This document shows, in pieces, positions 11,334 to 22,265 of a stretch of 64,000 bases of DNA. The stretch lies in NCBI GenBank assembly GCA_024699855.1, contig JAMPIQ010000005.1, positions 62,001 to 126,000 of the forward strand. The letters run 5' to 3'. A program made the position numbers and the translations under genes. The first letter of the stretch is position 1, and each line of letters opens with the position of its first letter. The notes beneath the pieces were generated by a model. That model saw only the letters and a program-made list of their open reading frames with translations, was not told the origin of the DNA and searched no databases. The stretch is from Aphelenchoides besseyi. Taxonomy: Eukaryota > Nematoda > Chromadorea > Rhabditida > Aphelenchoididae.

Positions 11334-12096
11334 TTATTTGTGAATCTTGTCGTACGTTCCCTGAGCTTTGTAACTCGAAACATATCCCGTGTTCTCAACG
11401 ATATCAACACGTCCGGCTTTGCCTTTACCTTTTCCCGATTCGTCGAAACGCTCTTTATGAGAGCCTAAAAGAACGGTTTGCAAAACGTTGATTGCTCGAT
11501 CACCAACCGGTGTATTTCTTCGTGTCGGTCAGTCGCTCGTAGACGTTCGATTGTGTTTCCGGTTTGACTGCCACTTTCACAACCGGAGCTTCGAGTTTGC
11601 TCAATTTCTCGATGATATCATCTAATTCGTCCTTAAAATTGAATTCGTGTTTACAACTCAATGTTTTGAAAACTTACCTGAACATCTTTCTTGCTCGTTG
11701 TTGCTCGATCCTTCGCCACGTTGGCGAGAACCTCCTTCGTTTCAGAGAAGTTCGCTTTTTTCTTCGGACCAGTGACTTTCGAAAACGAGATTCCGGTCAT
11801 AATCGTGGTGATATTCTTCTTGTCAATCACTCCCGCATCCGTTAGCCATTTGTCAAAGTTCTTGCCGGTGATCTCGTTCGCCGTACTACCGCCGAATTTG
11901 GCAAACTGCTCCCAACTGAAAATCCCGGAATGTAAATTTCAATCAAAATGGTCGCGAAAAAGCGTAACCAAATGTCCGCCGCTCAATCAAAACCATATGG
12001 TTGATGGCGTAAGATCGAAAGTCAAGATTACCGTTTCTTCATTTCCTTTTCGTTCCATTTGTATTCCAACGGCGATGATGAGTTATTGGAGCTCAT
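11334..12096 (-). CDS. TPPP: Tubulin polymerization-promoting protein (TPPP / p25-alpha)
   Basis: TPPP binds and bundles microtubules in the cytoplasm. The ATG at 12096 opens [14 protein letters not shown]. Exons join across three short introns to give 185 residues. The p25-alpha domain covers most of it: [20 protein letters not shown], then [16 protein letters not shown]. The C-terminal block [16 protein letters not shown] followed by [11 protein letters not shown] and [15 protein letters not shown] is nearly the vertebrate consensus. The gene ends IHK then TAA at 11336-11334. The unusually long upstream region, 1.3 kb shared with ICA69, lies to the right. Confidence 0.95.
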
Positions 12097-13417
12097 TCTG
12101 AAAAACAATCAACTGCGATCACACTTTTTTCTTTCGATGAAGTGCGCGAACAAAAAAAGCGAAGTGCTCGCGACGAAAAACGTCGGTCGGAGCTACTGGA
12201 GACTTCGGGTTACGTACACGAATGACAGGGATTGATGTTGGAAAAGAGCGCACTGCGGATTTCATCGAAAGCACCTTGACGGACAGTCGAATGGCAAAAC
12301 CGCGGGTCCTCGGCCGACTTGCCCTCTCCACGCAATGACTTCTGGTTTATTACCGTGTAATAGCAACTCACTTCTCGGAGGCCGTTGGAGTCGTTTCCGT
12401 TCGAGGATTTCGCAATCGAACCAAATGAAGTGACTCACGAACCCACAAAGCCGTCGGTCGCCCCTTTCGAGTCCTCTGGAGGGAGGCGATGTGAATGGTC
12501 GCTAAATTGGAAGACGAAAATTGCGAGCGCTCGGCTGATTGAGAGAAACGAACGTCCGCTGCGCGCGACTTCAAAAACGAGCGCTCGGGACAATTTTGGC
12601 GCGCGAATCTGATGCTTCCCCCCTCGGGCGCCGCGTGCGATTCTTGTGCGGCCACAAGCGTTTCGGAACAGGAGACTGCCAATAAAAACTCGCAAGATGG
12701 TTGTCGCCAAAGTCCCGCAGTCCTTTCGCGTGTCCGTAGGGTTTGGATTTCCAGAACTCCCGAGATGTGGACAAGCGCCTGTCCGAACGCACTGCGTCGG
12801 CGTCAACGGAAATTTGCAATTGACCGCTTTCTCCAACTTCGAAGCGCCACAATCGAGCGCCGTTGATTTCTGATGTAACGAACCTCAAAACACGACGCAA
12901 CAATAAACTCGTTGGAGCAAATGAAGCGAAGTTCCGGTTCAATTGGACCCGAAAATTCGTTTAAAAAAACGTTGGGAATTTCCGGTTCAACGTCGGATGC
13001 AACGACTACAATCCCACGGTGTACAATGTGCTGGTGGAAACAACAACAAACAAAAAACAACGTGAATTTCAATCCAAAAGAAGGCAGCTGCTTAGCAACA
13101 TCTTGGACGCATCTCCGACCGATTTCCATTTGTGATTCGAAGGCTTCAGAGGCTCATAAAACAGAGAGAACGGTCAATTAAAGAGAAGTTCCGGAACGAA
13201 GTGTGAAAAACCAAATTTAAAATCCACTAATTGGCTTCGTGGTTTCAAGACCCTAAACGGGACCTCTTGCCATTTTCTCTCGCCTTTTTCGCCTCGAACA
13301 TTTCGAAAGCCGTCCGACGGGCCCGACCACAGGCAACGGAATCGATAAGCTTCGGTGGACGGCATTTGCCAAAATTCTGTCGTCTTGGACTTCATTTTCG
13401 TTGTGAATTTCGTCGAG
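12097..13417. promoter_or_regulatory. Divergent TPPP/ICA69 upstream region with GC-rich core
   Basis: This 1.3-kb region separates two divergently transcribed genes. Its core (about 12,250-12,870) is clearly richer in G, C and CpG than the flanks, with runs such as CGGGCGCCGCGTGCG near 12,625. Because stops are AT-rich, long open frames appear in several frames on both strands at once (up to 133 codons), with no splice-consistent protein similarity. I read this as a CpG-rich promoter, not coding DNA. Confidence 0.5.
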
Positions 13418-15215
13418 ATGACCAACTTTTACGAGTCCGCAACAAAGTGAGTTGATTGTTCGATTTGTGATTTTGTTCCGATTTCAGTGGAATGAACTTC
13501 GATCGTTTCGCTGAGGATTTGGTCAGTGAAAACACGTTGACAAAAATGAAAGCAGGTTTCTACACGGCCAAACAACTACTCAGAAGTAAACTTCGGAAGC
13601 CAGAAGACAAGTTTCTTTGTGCATCCGACGCCGATTTTGACACGAAATTAACCGCCTTTTATTCGATTCGCGACACCACTCGTCAGCTGTTGTCGACTAT
13701 TGAAGGTGAGTGGAGAAGACATCGTTACTGTTCATTTAAGTAGCTTGTAGATTGCCACCACTTTATGAATGGTAGTTGCAATTACTCCAAGGTGTTTATT
13801 TCGCTGTTTAGGACTGACGGAAAATGAGCGAGATCTCGGAATGCTGTTGAATCGACAATCCAAAGACGAAAAAGAACATGTTGGAAATGTGATGAAGTTG
13901 GTAGGAGGGATACATATTCAGGCAGCAAGAGCTCGGTAACCCGCTAGTCAATTGCTGTTCATTTCTATTCCAGGATGATGACCCTGAAGCCGTTGGTTCG
14001 CATGTATCACGACTTGGATATGTTCTGCGATCGTGCGGTTCACGATTGTAATACAACGGTGGAAGCGGCTGAAAAAGCGCGTATTGAGTACCGGGGATCG
14101 TTGTTGTGGATGAAGAAAATGAGCGAGGAACTGGATCCCGAGACAAATTTGGAGAAGTTCCGAACAACTCAAGGAGTAGTACGACAAAATAAGGACAAAT
14201 TAGACAAATTGAAAGAAGATACGCTGCAAAAAGTAAACTGAACGTTTCCAGCTAAAATTAAGCCAATTTGGGTTTTAGGTTGACCTATTGGACGAAACAC
14301 GAGCGACCGTTTTGTACGAATGCACGAGCGAATACATGAACTCGTTGTACGATTATTTCGAAGAGTCGGCGAAAGCGTACGATTCAATTTTGAACGATTT
14401 GCAAGGAATCGATAGCTACGAGATTGATGTTTTGAAGGTAAGGTTTCTTCAAGTTTCAAAGCTCACAACAACATTTGCAGATCCTGAATGATCCCGTTGG
14501 ATTAGCAACCGAGTTCGAAAAAGAAAAACAACAGAAACAGAACGCAAGACAAAAAGTTGGAGAACAATTGGACAGACCTGAAGAGACTAAGTTTGCTGAC
14601 GAGTAAGTGTTAAATACGAGATTCCTGTTTTACTTTTGTTTTGCAGTTTGGTTCAATTCGACGATTCCGCTACTGCAGTCAATTTGACCGATGAGAAACA
14701 AACGACCAGTGCATTTCTCGAAGAAGTTCAACCAAACGACGAACCAGAGCTAATTGCGTTGGATCCACCACAATCGTTTGCGAAAATCAAAGAAGAATTG
14801 AGGCCTGACAGTCCATTAGGATTCTTTGAATCGCATGATGAAACGAAACAGTCGGATGAAGTCGATGATTCAAAAACAAGACTGCGTGTTGGACCGTTGT
14901 CGCCACTGTTCACCGATTCTGCTCCAGTACCACGTCTTCAACCACCGCCTTCGTCGAGTTCAACTGGATGGGTTAACAGAGTTCGGAATACGGTGATTGG
15001 CTCTTCAACAAATGAGCCGAACTTCATGCCTTCAAGTTTATTCGATCTTGATGAACAACCAGCCGACATGACGAGTGGTGTTGTCAAAGTGAGTTCAAAT
15101 CTTCTTCAACAGAGAGATATTATCGTCTCTTCAGGAGCGATGGGCTGATTGGTTGAACGAATTGGACACGTTGAAGCCGACTCAAACGGAAACTCCGAAT
15201 GCACATCAAATGTGA
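13418..15215 (+). CDS. ICA1: Islet cell autoantigen 1 homologue (ICA69, RIC-19 family)
   Basis: ICA69 is a BAR/AH-domain protein that binds PICK1 and Rab2 and acts in dense-core and synaptic vesicle maturation. The start ATG at 13418 gives MTNFYESATNG across the first intron. The arfaptin-homology domain (about residues 15-270) shows CASDADFDTKLTAFYSI, LTENERDLGMLL, then ARIEYRGSLLWMKKMSEEL and KVDLLDETR, matching human AEQARTEYRGALLWMKD and KVDLLGASR. The C-terminal ICA69 region is acidic and Ser/Pro rich, with MPSSLFDLDE and a closing WADWLNELDTL that mirrors the vertebrate WFNLFADLD. Length is about 465 residues against 483 in human. The gene ends 57 bases from the convergent CFAP97-like gene. 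Confidence 0.93.
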
Positions 15216-15272
15216 ATATTTATTCAAATAAATTATATTTGGCAAGTGTGGCAACATAGGACAATGAGCTTT

Positions 15273-15658
15273 TTAACGTGGAATACTGTTGCGACTGTTG
15301 TTCGCGGTTGAGGCCGAAGATGTGGACGAACGACTGCAGGACTTGGAACGACCGCTGCTCGAAGGTCCAAGTTCGGTTTTGCGTTGGGATATGTTGACCA
15401 ACGTTTTCAAAAGACGCAAATTCTCGTCGTGAATTTGTTCCATTTTGGCGTCTTCCTGAAACCGAAAGATTACTCAAACAACCGATTCATTACCTTCACA
15501 GTGTAAAATCGAGGAGCCGATTTCGAGCGAGGTTTTCGAGTATCAACCCGAGAACTGGCAGCCAATACACGTTGTCGATGTTGAAGATAAGCACGTTTAT
15601 TTGCAAGCCGTTCGACAACATTGGTCGATGCACTACGATTCGTTTTGTTCGAAGACAT
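15273..15658 (-). CDS. CFAP97-domain-like small basic protein
   Basis: Two exons join across a short GT-AG intron to give about 115 residues, starting MSSNKTNRSAS. The core reads RVDTRKPRSKSAPRFYTVK, then EDAKMEQIHDENLRLLKTLV. This pattern (basic stretch, short Pro/aromatic segment, then a helix with an I-x-x-(E/D)-N-x-x-L-L signature) is that of the CFAP97/Hemingway family, associated with sperm flagella and motile cilia in flies and vertebrates. The C-terminus is a low-complexity Ser/Arg/Asn tail. The assignment rests on a short motif and is moderate. Its ATG lies 82 bases from that of the divergent ankyrin gene, suggesting a shared promoter. Confidence 0.6.
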
Positions 15659-15740
15659 CGGAGAGAAAAGTTTTGCAGAAAGTTGGCCGCTTCCAAAAAC
15701 AGATCCGTTGAACTTTACTGACCGTTAGCTGTTGACAAAA

Positions 15741-17027
15741 ATGGAAGGTAGGCATGACAACCGAATTATTCGCGTCTGCATTCCACGCTCACCGAATTTG
15801 CTTGTTGTCCACAAGAGAGAAGTCAGTCAGATGGAGGAGTAATGCAGAGCATAACAACGACCGGAGAAGTTATGAAAAAGACATTTGATAAATTAATGCA
15901 CGTCGCGGAGTGGGGAAACGTAAACTCTGCAGTCACGTAAAGCACACCATTCGTGTGTAGTAGTAGCACCTTAAAACCCTGAGATTCAGTCGAATAAGAG
16001 GTGCGCGTGTTTTGGTTAGTTGCGAAAGTTCTGTCTGTCGGTTGTTTTGTGTCTACGGTCAATTGGTACAGTCAAACTGGCGGGTGAAGACGTATCGCTC
16101 GAAAATGAGTCATCAACTCCCATTCATCATCACAACATTCAGGTGTCCAATTGAAAGCAAAAACTAATCAAAACTTTTCAGGATAAACAAGGTAAAACAT
16201 TGCTGATACATAGCGCTGCTAAAGGTCAGCTATCGATCATCGAAGAGTTGTCGTTGAATGAGAACATTGATGTAAACATCGCCGATAATGAGGGCAATTG
16301 TGCGTTACATCACGCTTCTGCTGCTGGTAAACAAAGTGATACAAGCAAAATAACAGCTTGTAATTAGGTCATGCACGTGTCGTTCAAGCCTTAATCGATC
16401 GATTCCCAAAATTGAAAATCGACAAAGCTAATGGGGTAAGAATTTCGTTTTTTAAATTCCTACAAAACAGTGCGACCACACGCTTTGAGCTTAATCAAAC
16501 GATAAGATCCAACGGTTTTAAGTTCTGCTGAATTACAAATGTTGTTACATCAATCGTTTTCAGTTGGGAATGACCGCATTAATGAAAGCTGCAATACAAG
16601 GACGAGTGAGTTGCGCACGAGCACTTCTGAAAGCTGGAGCCGATCCTTATCTTCGTGATTACTCACGTCAATTCTGCGCACTTCAATGGGCAGAATATGT
16701 TGGCAGACGTGAGTGCGCTCAAGTCATCGCTGATCACATGTTGGAACCATGCAAACAAGCTCAAAGCAAACTTTCCAACGCATCAAATAACTTGAAACAA
16801 GTGAGTCATTTGATTATCAAACATTAGCATTCAATCAGGTGGCTTGTCTTGTCGCTATTCCCATCATGAGTGGAGATCAATTGCCGGCTCTTCCACGTCC
16901 AAGAGTACGAAGTGCTCCGCATGTTCCGACGGTCAAAGTCAAAATACACTCGGCACCTAATGAAGAAAAGTCGTTGATTACACCAATACATCGACGAGTC
17001 ACTCGCCCAAGCTCTTCAATGGCCTAA
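15741..17027 (+). CDS. Ankyrin repeat protein, ANKRD33-like
   Basis: Exons from 16,072 on encode three to four ankyrin repeats: DKQGKTLLIHSAAKGQLSII, NEGNCALHHASAAGHARVV, then LGMTALMKAAIQGRVSCARA and an ending with LQWAEYVGRRECAQVIADHM. The C-terminus is basic and Ser/Pro rich (RPRVRSAPHVPTVKVK). The proposed start is an ATG GAA G exon at 15741-15747 spliced to 16072; this keeps the frame (MEVKLAGEDV), but the 324-base first intron is long for this genome and the join is inferred. The ATG at 16105 is out of frame with the repeats. The repeat order and the QWAEYVGR motif resemble ANKRD33-type proteins. The role is unknown. Confidence 0.75.
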
Positions 17028-17480
17028 TTCCTATTCATTAAGCGAAACTTTTTTACTTGTTTTGGGCGAAATAAACAACGTGCAAACTCGCAATAGTTAA
17101 CAGAGAGAAATCGAGTTCTGTCGTCTACAAAACACGAACAATATCACAGAATTGTTCATAAGAAAGAAGGTTTCAGTTGTCGAAACAAAACCAGTTGGGA
17201 AAACACCAAGAATTTGTAACAATTGTAAATCGCGTTTGAGAATCGAAAACTACAAGATCGAATGACTGACTGTACTCTTCAAGAATCTGAATGTTTAAAA
17301 CCACATTATCACAAATGCTCAGAAGCATTGACGTTGAGTTTAATGGAAGCGTTTTCTTAAAATTTACATAAAGGTTGTTTTAAATCAGAAAATCGAAGTG
17401 AAATTGAAATTTGAGTTCGCTCATTATCAGTGAATTTGATCGGGAACGTTGGTTGCTTGTCTTTCTACTGCTCTTGAATC
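17028..17480. other. Intergenic, no gene seen
   Basis: About 450 AT-rich bases between the ankyrin and MSP-domain genes. No supported exon. Confidence 0.4.
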
Positions 17481-18164
17481 ATGGCCGAACTACCATTGAA
17501 GTTGGAGCCGAGCGATCGTATTTTGTTCGCGAGTGCCAAATTGGGCGAAGAGGCGGTCAATGTGACGATGAAGATCACGAATCCGACGGCTGATCGCTAC
17601 GCTTTCAAGGTATGCTCAGACTTGTCCGTGGATTGATCCAAGGATTGCAGGTGAAATGCACTTCGAATGAGATGTTCAGAATCCGTCCGGTCATTGGAGC
17701 AATCGCAGGCAATGGAGAAACAACTGTTACTGTAAGTTTTGGACTTTGAGTCACCAATTGCCTTCTTTTTTGCAGCTTGGATTCAATGCGGGCAAATCGG
17801 TTCCGGACAGTGGAAAACATTACTTTGCCGTCTACGCCATCAAAGCACCGGACGAGTCGAAAACTGGCCGCATGGCTTGGGCGGAATTCAAAGGCGATCC
17901 CGACGGACAAAAGAAACTCTACGTCGACTTCAAGAAGGAAGACGAAAAAGCCGAGGCCGCTGAGGACGCAAAGGTGAGTTTGAAGGTCGAGATTGTACTA
18001 TCAGTTGATTTGAGTTGCAGAAGGACGAGCCGAAGCCCGAGGAAAAGAAACCGGAGGAAAAGGTGAGTTCACACAGATTACAACTCGATTGAAAGATGTG
18101 ATTTCAGAAGGATGGTGAAGACAAGAAGAAGGACGAAGCTGCCGAGGACAAGAAAGAGGAATGA
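17481..18164 (+). CDS. Single-domain major sperm protein (MSP) family protein with charged tail
   Basis: Five exons encode 168 residues. Residues 1-125 form one MSP/VAP immunoglobulin-like domain: LKLEPSDRILFASA, then VNVTMKITNPTADRYAFKVK, MFRIRPVIGAIAGNGE and a C-terminal strand ending WAEFKGDPDGQKKLYVDF. The TxNP and the Phe-Lys-Val-Lys strand are the usual landmarks. There is no transmembrane anchor, so this is not a VAP. Residues 130-168 are almost entirely Lys, Glu, Asp, Ala and Pro, spread over three small exons of about 14-18 codons. Soluble MSP-domain proteins with such tails are common in nematodes, and this gene is the main lineage clue here. The function is not known. Confidence 0.88.
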
Positions 18165-20298
18165 GTTCCAATGTTCGATTTGATTTTAGTTGCCGTTCTT
18201 TTTAAAGTGAAATAAACAGTTTCATTGAATTTCCTTTTGTACTTTCAATCTTCAACTTGAATTGTTTCCTTCGGTTTTGATTCACGATGACAACCGGCAA
18301 ATTTCATGTCCTTATTTTCGGTTTGGAGACTGTTGAACACATTGATAGAATCTCGTAGACTTCAACTATATCAACATACAACCACTCACTATTGAACTAT
18401 CACAAATTAGCGTGATCGGAAATCACTTAAACTTGTGATCAAAATTTTGATTATAGTCGCATGAAATTGATCTCGGTGACTGTAAATTGCATGAATAATG
18501 TAGTCTAAACATAGTAGAAACAAATGAACTGGAAACGTAACAGAGAAGAATGCCAACTACCAGACATCACATCAACGTCTGAGAATCAACTTCCATTAAC
18601 TGTAGCTCATCAATTAGTGATTATGAGCGCGTGTAATTAACAAAACCACAATAAACACTATTGGACTTTAAACCCTGTGAATATCAGCGGAATCCGATCA
18701 GCCAGTGAGCTAAAATACACAACACCCCCCATTCCCTTGTATAGCACGTCCATCGCGCCAATCGATGTATCTTGGCGATTCTGGCAACAACTAGTGCTCA
18801 AATTGTAACACTAGAAAACCCAGTAGATTGATCATCCAACTTGCTTAAACTCGTAGCTATCGGATAACTGAAAGAGAAGTGCGAGCACTTTAAAGCCGAA
18901 CAATTTGTCAAAAATCGTCCAAAATTGCAAAAGTTTGTGCAGCTCTTCCTGTCGATGATGAAGCGCTCTAACTTGGCATGCTTGTTAGCGAGACTTCTAA
19001 TGTAGTTTTCTAAAACTTTGGAGAGCTGAGATTGACCGAGAGAAGAATTAGAATCGAAGACATGCTCAGAAATGCGGTTCTGCATCTTGATCATAAAAAC
19101 AACGGCTATTGACATCTTAGGTTGTGATTTGCAGTAGTAAATACTTAATATCAGTGCAGTAAAGGTCTTAATCGTATATGAATCTATCGTTTGCAGAAAC
19201 CGAACTTCAAATCTATGGCTCAAAACAAGAGAAAGTGAGAAGCCCGTTCGTGTTCGTATATTCTTTATAGTCGTGAATGTCGTTGAATTTAGTGTTGCTC
19301 CATTCTCGATCATTCAACCAACAAGCTTCAATTCAAATCTTAATATAAAAAAATGTATCCGAAATTCGAGTTAAAAGATTCGGAAAACTGTGTTCACTTT
19401 CTCTCCATTATACGATTGGTAATAAGGTGAGTCGTTTATCACAAAATATACAACTTAAAGTTTTGTAACTGCAAAAAGGTCAGTTATTCAATTGTGTTTA
19501 CTGATAGGTTCTATCCATTAGATATATCGATGTCCCACTTAATTGTAGAATCGGCCACTCGATTTCACTTTCTTCCGTTTTTCTGATGAGACGTCAAAAC
19601 AACAAAAATTTGCGCCGTGTTCTTCGAAAATATTTCGCGTTTGATTGCAAAGAAAGACGCTTAAGTGAACTCAATTTCCACCCACAATTGCATTCAAAAG
19701 ATGCTAATTTGAAGACATGATTATACTCGATTGCGACGCAGAAGTACTCAGAAACTTCAAAAACCGATCCAAACGTATTCAAATTGAGAAAACGATGGCA
19801 TCGATGGTGTCGCATTTGATTGCATCACGAAATTAATCTTTTATGCCGACGATAGCAATGTAAACAATTGCGCAAGTCGTATTGGTCGTCCATGATAATG
19901 TCAAGAACAAAGGAAAAGGTCAATGGCAGTTAAGTTATAATTGCCGCAAGAAATATGAGATAGACGCAGTAAAGGCAGCGGTCACTTTTGTGCAACTTTT
20001 TCACACCTCTTGGTGTGTCTAGTGATTGGAGGCGTTGTTTTCGCTCAATCTTACAAGCATTCGGCTCAACTCAGTTTTGTGAGGCAGCCGTCGACTCTCG
20101 CAGTGTCGACCGCAGACTTTGAACCGCGGAAAGACCATCGATCGAGTCGCCGTTCGTTTTCTTCGCGTGTTTGTCGGCATTGTTTACAAGGCGCTTAAAT
20201 AGTAGGAGAGCAATTCCATTGTATCCCTCACTTAGTTTTTGTTGTTATCTGCGTCAACTTCTCATTTCCGGTTGTTTCTTAAAGATCACCTCTACGTG
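18165..20298. other. 2.1-kb gene-poor region upstream of AP-2
   Basis: An AT-rich stretch with no recognisable family. The only long frame is the minus ORF 19313-18798, listed separately; a 73-codon minus ORF (19815-19594) is not supported. Long non-coding DNA upstream of a developmental transcription factor would fit enhancers, but no specific element is identified. Confidence 0.4.
18798..19313 (-). CDS. Orphan 171-codon open reading frame
   Basis: An uninterrupted minus-strand frame starting MIENGATLNS and rich in Ser, Thr, Ile, Phe and Lys. It has one moderately hydrophobic part (TFTALILSIYY) and a Cys-rich part (CTNFCNFGRFLTNCSALKC). No family is recognised, there are no introns in a genome where nearly all genes have them, and there is no clear promoter. 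It could be a lineage-specific gene, a degenerated gene or chance. Confidence 0.2.
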   Translation of the reverse strand: MIENGATLNSTTFTTIKNIRTRTGFSLSLVLSHRFEVRFLQTIDSYTIKTFTALILSIYYCKSQPKMSIAVVFMIKMQNRISEHVFDSNSSLGQSQLSKVLENYIRSLANKHAKLERFIIDRKSCTNFCNFGRFLTNCSALKCSHFSFSYPIATSLSKLDDQSTGFSSVTI

Positions 20299-20310
20299 TT
20301 GGCGCGAAAA
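20299..20310. promoter_or_regulatory. E2F-like site upstream of AP-2
   Basis: TTGGCGCGAAAA, whose complement TTTTCGCGCCAA fits the E2F/DP consensus TTTSSCGC. It lies 71 bases before the AP-2 ATG and is followed by a splice acceptor (TTTGCAG, AG at 20349-20350) in the 5' UTR. The same 12 bases are kept in the AP-2 paralogue at 25285-25296. Confidence 0.4.
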
Positions 20311-20380
20311 CTCCGACTTACGTGTTATATCGTGAACTTTTTATTTGCAGCCTCTGTTTCGTCCCAAATTCGCCACTAAA

Positions 20381-21918
20381 ATGAACAGCAACGTCGGAGA
20401 TAACAATGACGGCCTTCCGCCGTTCGCGTCGTCCTCCGGCTTTGCGGACAGTCGCAAACGTCTTCGCGATTCGACGGACGATGTAGAGAACATCGTACCA
20501 AAGCGAACGGTTCTAACAGAGAACTCTTACAATCGGCAATCATTCCAACCGGTTACTCAATCAACACCGCAAAACCTCGGCCGTAAGTTTTGAAGGTCGT
20601 TCTAGCTAATGACCACATTTACAGACTACCAACCTTCATTTCCGCTCATCCCGAACTTGCAAGCAGGATTCTTTGAGGTATCTCGAAGATGAGAGCAAGT
20701 TGATGTACTTTCAATTTCAGAATTACGGAATTGGAACCCAATGGCCCAACCACACGTACCCTCCATATCAACCGCAACTGTCAACTCAACATCTCGCAAA
20801 CAACTCACTACCAATGTCTTCGACCCCAATGCAACCAACTTCGCTTTTCGCTCAAAACAACACCTTCGACAGCGGCGTTTACACGGATTCTTCATCGACA
20901 CTCAACAGTAAGTAAACAATGTTCGGTTTAAATTACAAAGTGACTCAACAAACTTGCCACATGATATGCGCAACAAACAAGCTTCAGAATGCTCTCTACT
21001 AAATGCAAAATCTTATCCTCTAATTTAGGTTCATCAACTACTGCAAATGATCTTTTTGGGAATTTCCCGAAACAAATGGCTTCGCAAAACCACAACATCA
21101 AGACCAAAGATGATGTCTTGTTTCAAATTCCGGGTCGTTTGGGATTGTTGAACGAAAACAAAAAATACCAAATCACAATTTCGGAGATCAAACGCCGTCT
21201 GTCAGCCCCGGAGACCTTGAACATTTCGTACATCAACGGCATCATCAGAAAGTGAGTCAAAACCACGAAACCGATTCTTCAATCCGACCATTTAGAGCCA
21301 AAGGTCAAGATGCAGGAAGAGCTTTGAAGCAAAAGTTGGCCGAACACGGAGTCGAGGTTTCCGCCGGCCAGAGAGTGAACGTCAAACCGAACTGCTTCAT
21401 ACCTCTTTGCGAAGGTTAGTTCGGCATTCGAACTCGTAATCACGTTTCATTTTTAGTCGAAGCCATGCAAATGGCCGACGATTTGAAATTGTTTATGTTT
21501 AAACAATTTCCGACCAATGAAGTCCGAAGCGAATTGCGTCGCTCCCGTCGACGCAATCGTCTCATGTATTCTCAGATGATCAGCAGAATACGCGAATGTC
21601 GATCTCGACCCAATGGACTGTCTGCAGTTTTCGACATATTGTTCGAAGTCGCCTGCCAAGAAATGTACGAAATCCTCGACAAGGATCAGTCGTTGAAGGT
21701 GCAAAATTCGTTACAATTCAACTACCACAAGGAACACATGAACAGCGACTTGCCGAAAAGTTTACAAGATAAACTTTGGGATTTCAACATGGTAATCGAA
21801 CTTAAGTTGGACGTTCATTCATGATTTGTAGGCCACGCACAACTTCGGAACTCCCGCTTTGAAAGCGATCTTTCGTCATATGAGTGGGCTGAAACAGACC
21901 GGCGATCCCAACGCTTAA
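20381..21918 (+). CDS. AP-2 family transcription factor (TFAP2)
   Basis: AP-2 proteins are dimeric sequence-specific DNA-binding factors acting in ectoderm and neural development. About 400 residues. The N-terminal half (to about residue 155) is Ser/Thr/Pro/Gln/Asn rich and contains a PPYQPQL motif, like the PY activation motif (PPYFPPPY) of vertebrate AP-2. The DNA-binding part begins IPGRLGLLNENKKYQITISE, then KRRLSAPETLN and INGIIRKAKGQDAGRALKQK, matching the vertebrate RRLSAPECLN...RRAKSKNGGRSLREKL. The helix-span-helix dimerisation half (about residues 265-405) is more diverged: EAMQMADDLKLFMFKQFP, then an ending with HNFGTPALKAI. It is about 3.4 kb from a truncated paralogue on the same strand. 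Confidence 0.93.
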
Positions 21919-22265
21919 GCCTTTACATAATACCACATTGTTTTTCGTTAGTGATTGTTTTCAGACGACTTGAACTTTTTATTATGATTTTATACCAATA
22001 AACGAAGATGCTTGCTGATTGTAGTTCGATATTCGGAGCCGTTCAAACGAAATGCAATGGGGCGTCATGAGCATCCGCTGGTTTATCATACGTTTGTGTG
22101 TTCCAGCCGACTCGATGCAAACGGAAACTCATCGCAACACCATTCCAACGGTCGTTCGCGCAAAGTTGAACCGTGAATGCTCGTGGAGCGTGATGGAGTT
22201 TTTCGTTTGCTCAAACTGGTGATCTGATTTCCTCGTGTTCGAAATGACTTCACGGGGTTTAACTG

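Noticed and set aside
12119..12942. Several overlapping frames of 70-133 codons on both strands
   Set aside because: They coexist in different frames in GC-rich DNA, share no splice-consistent structure and show no family motif. Composition explains them better than coding.
16105..16140. ATG at 16105 as start of the ankyrin gene
   Set aside because: It is out of frame with the ankyrin repeats after the next intron; the frame that fits leads back to an acceptor at 16072 and a small upstream exon.
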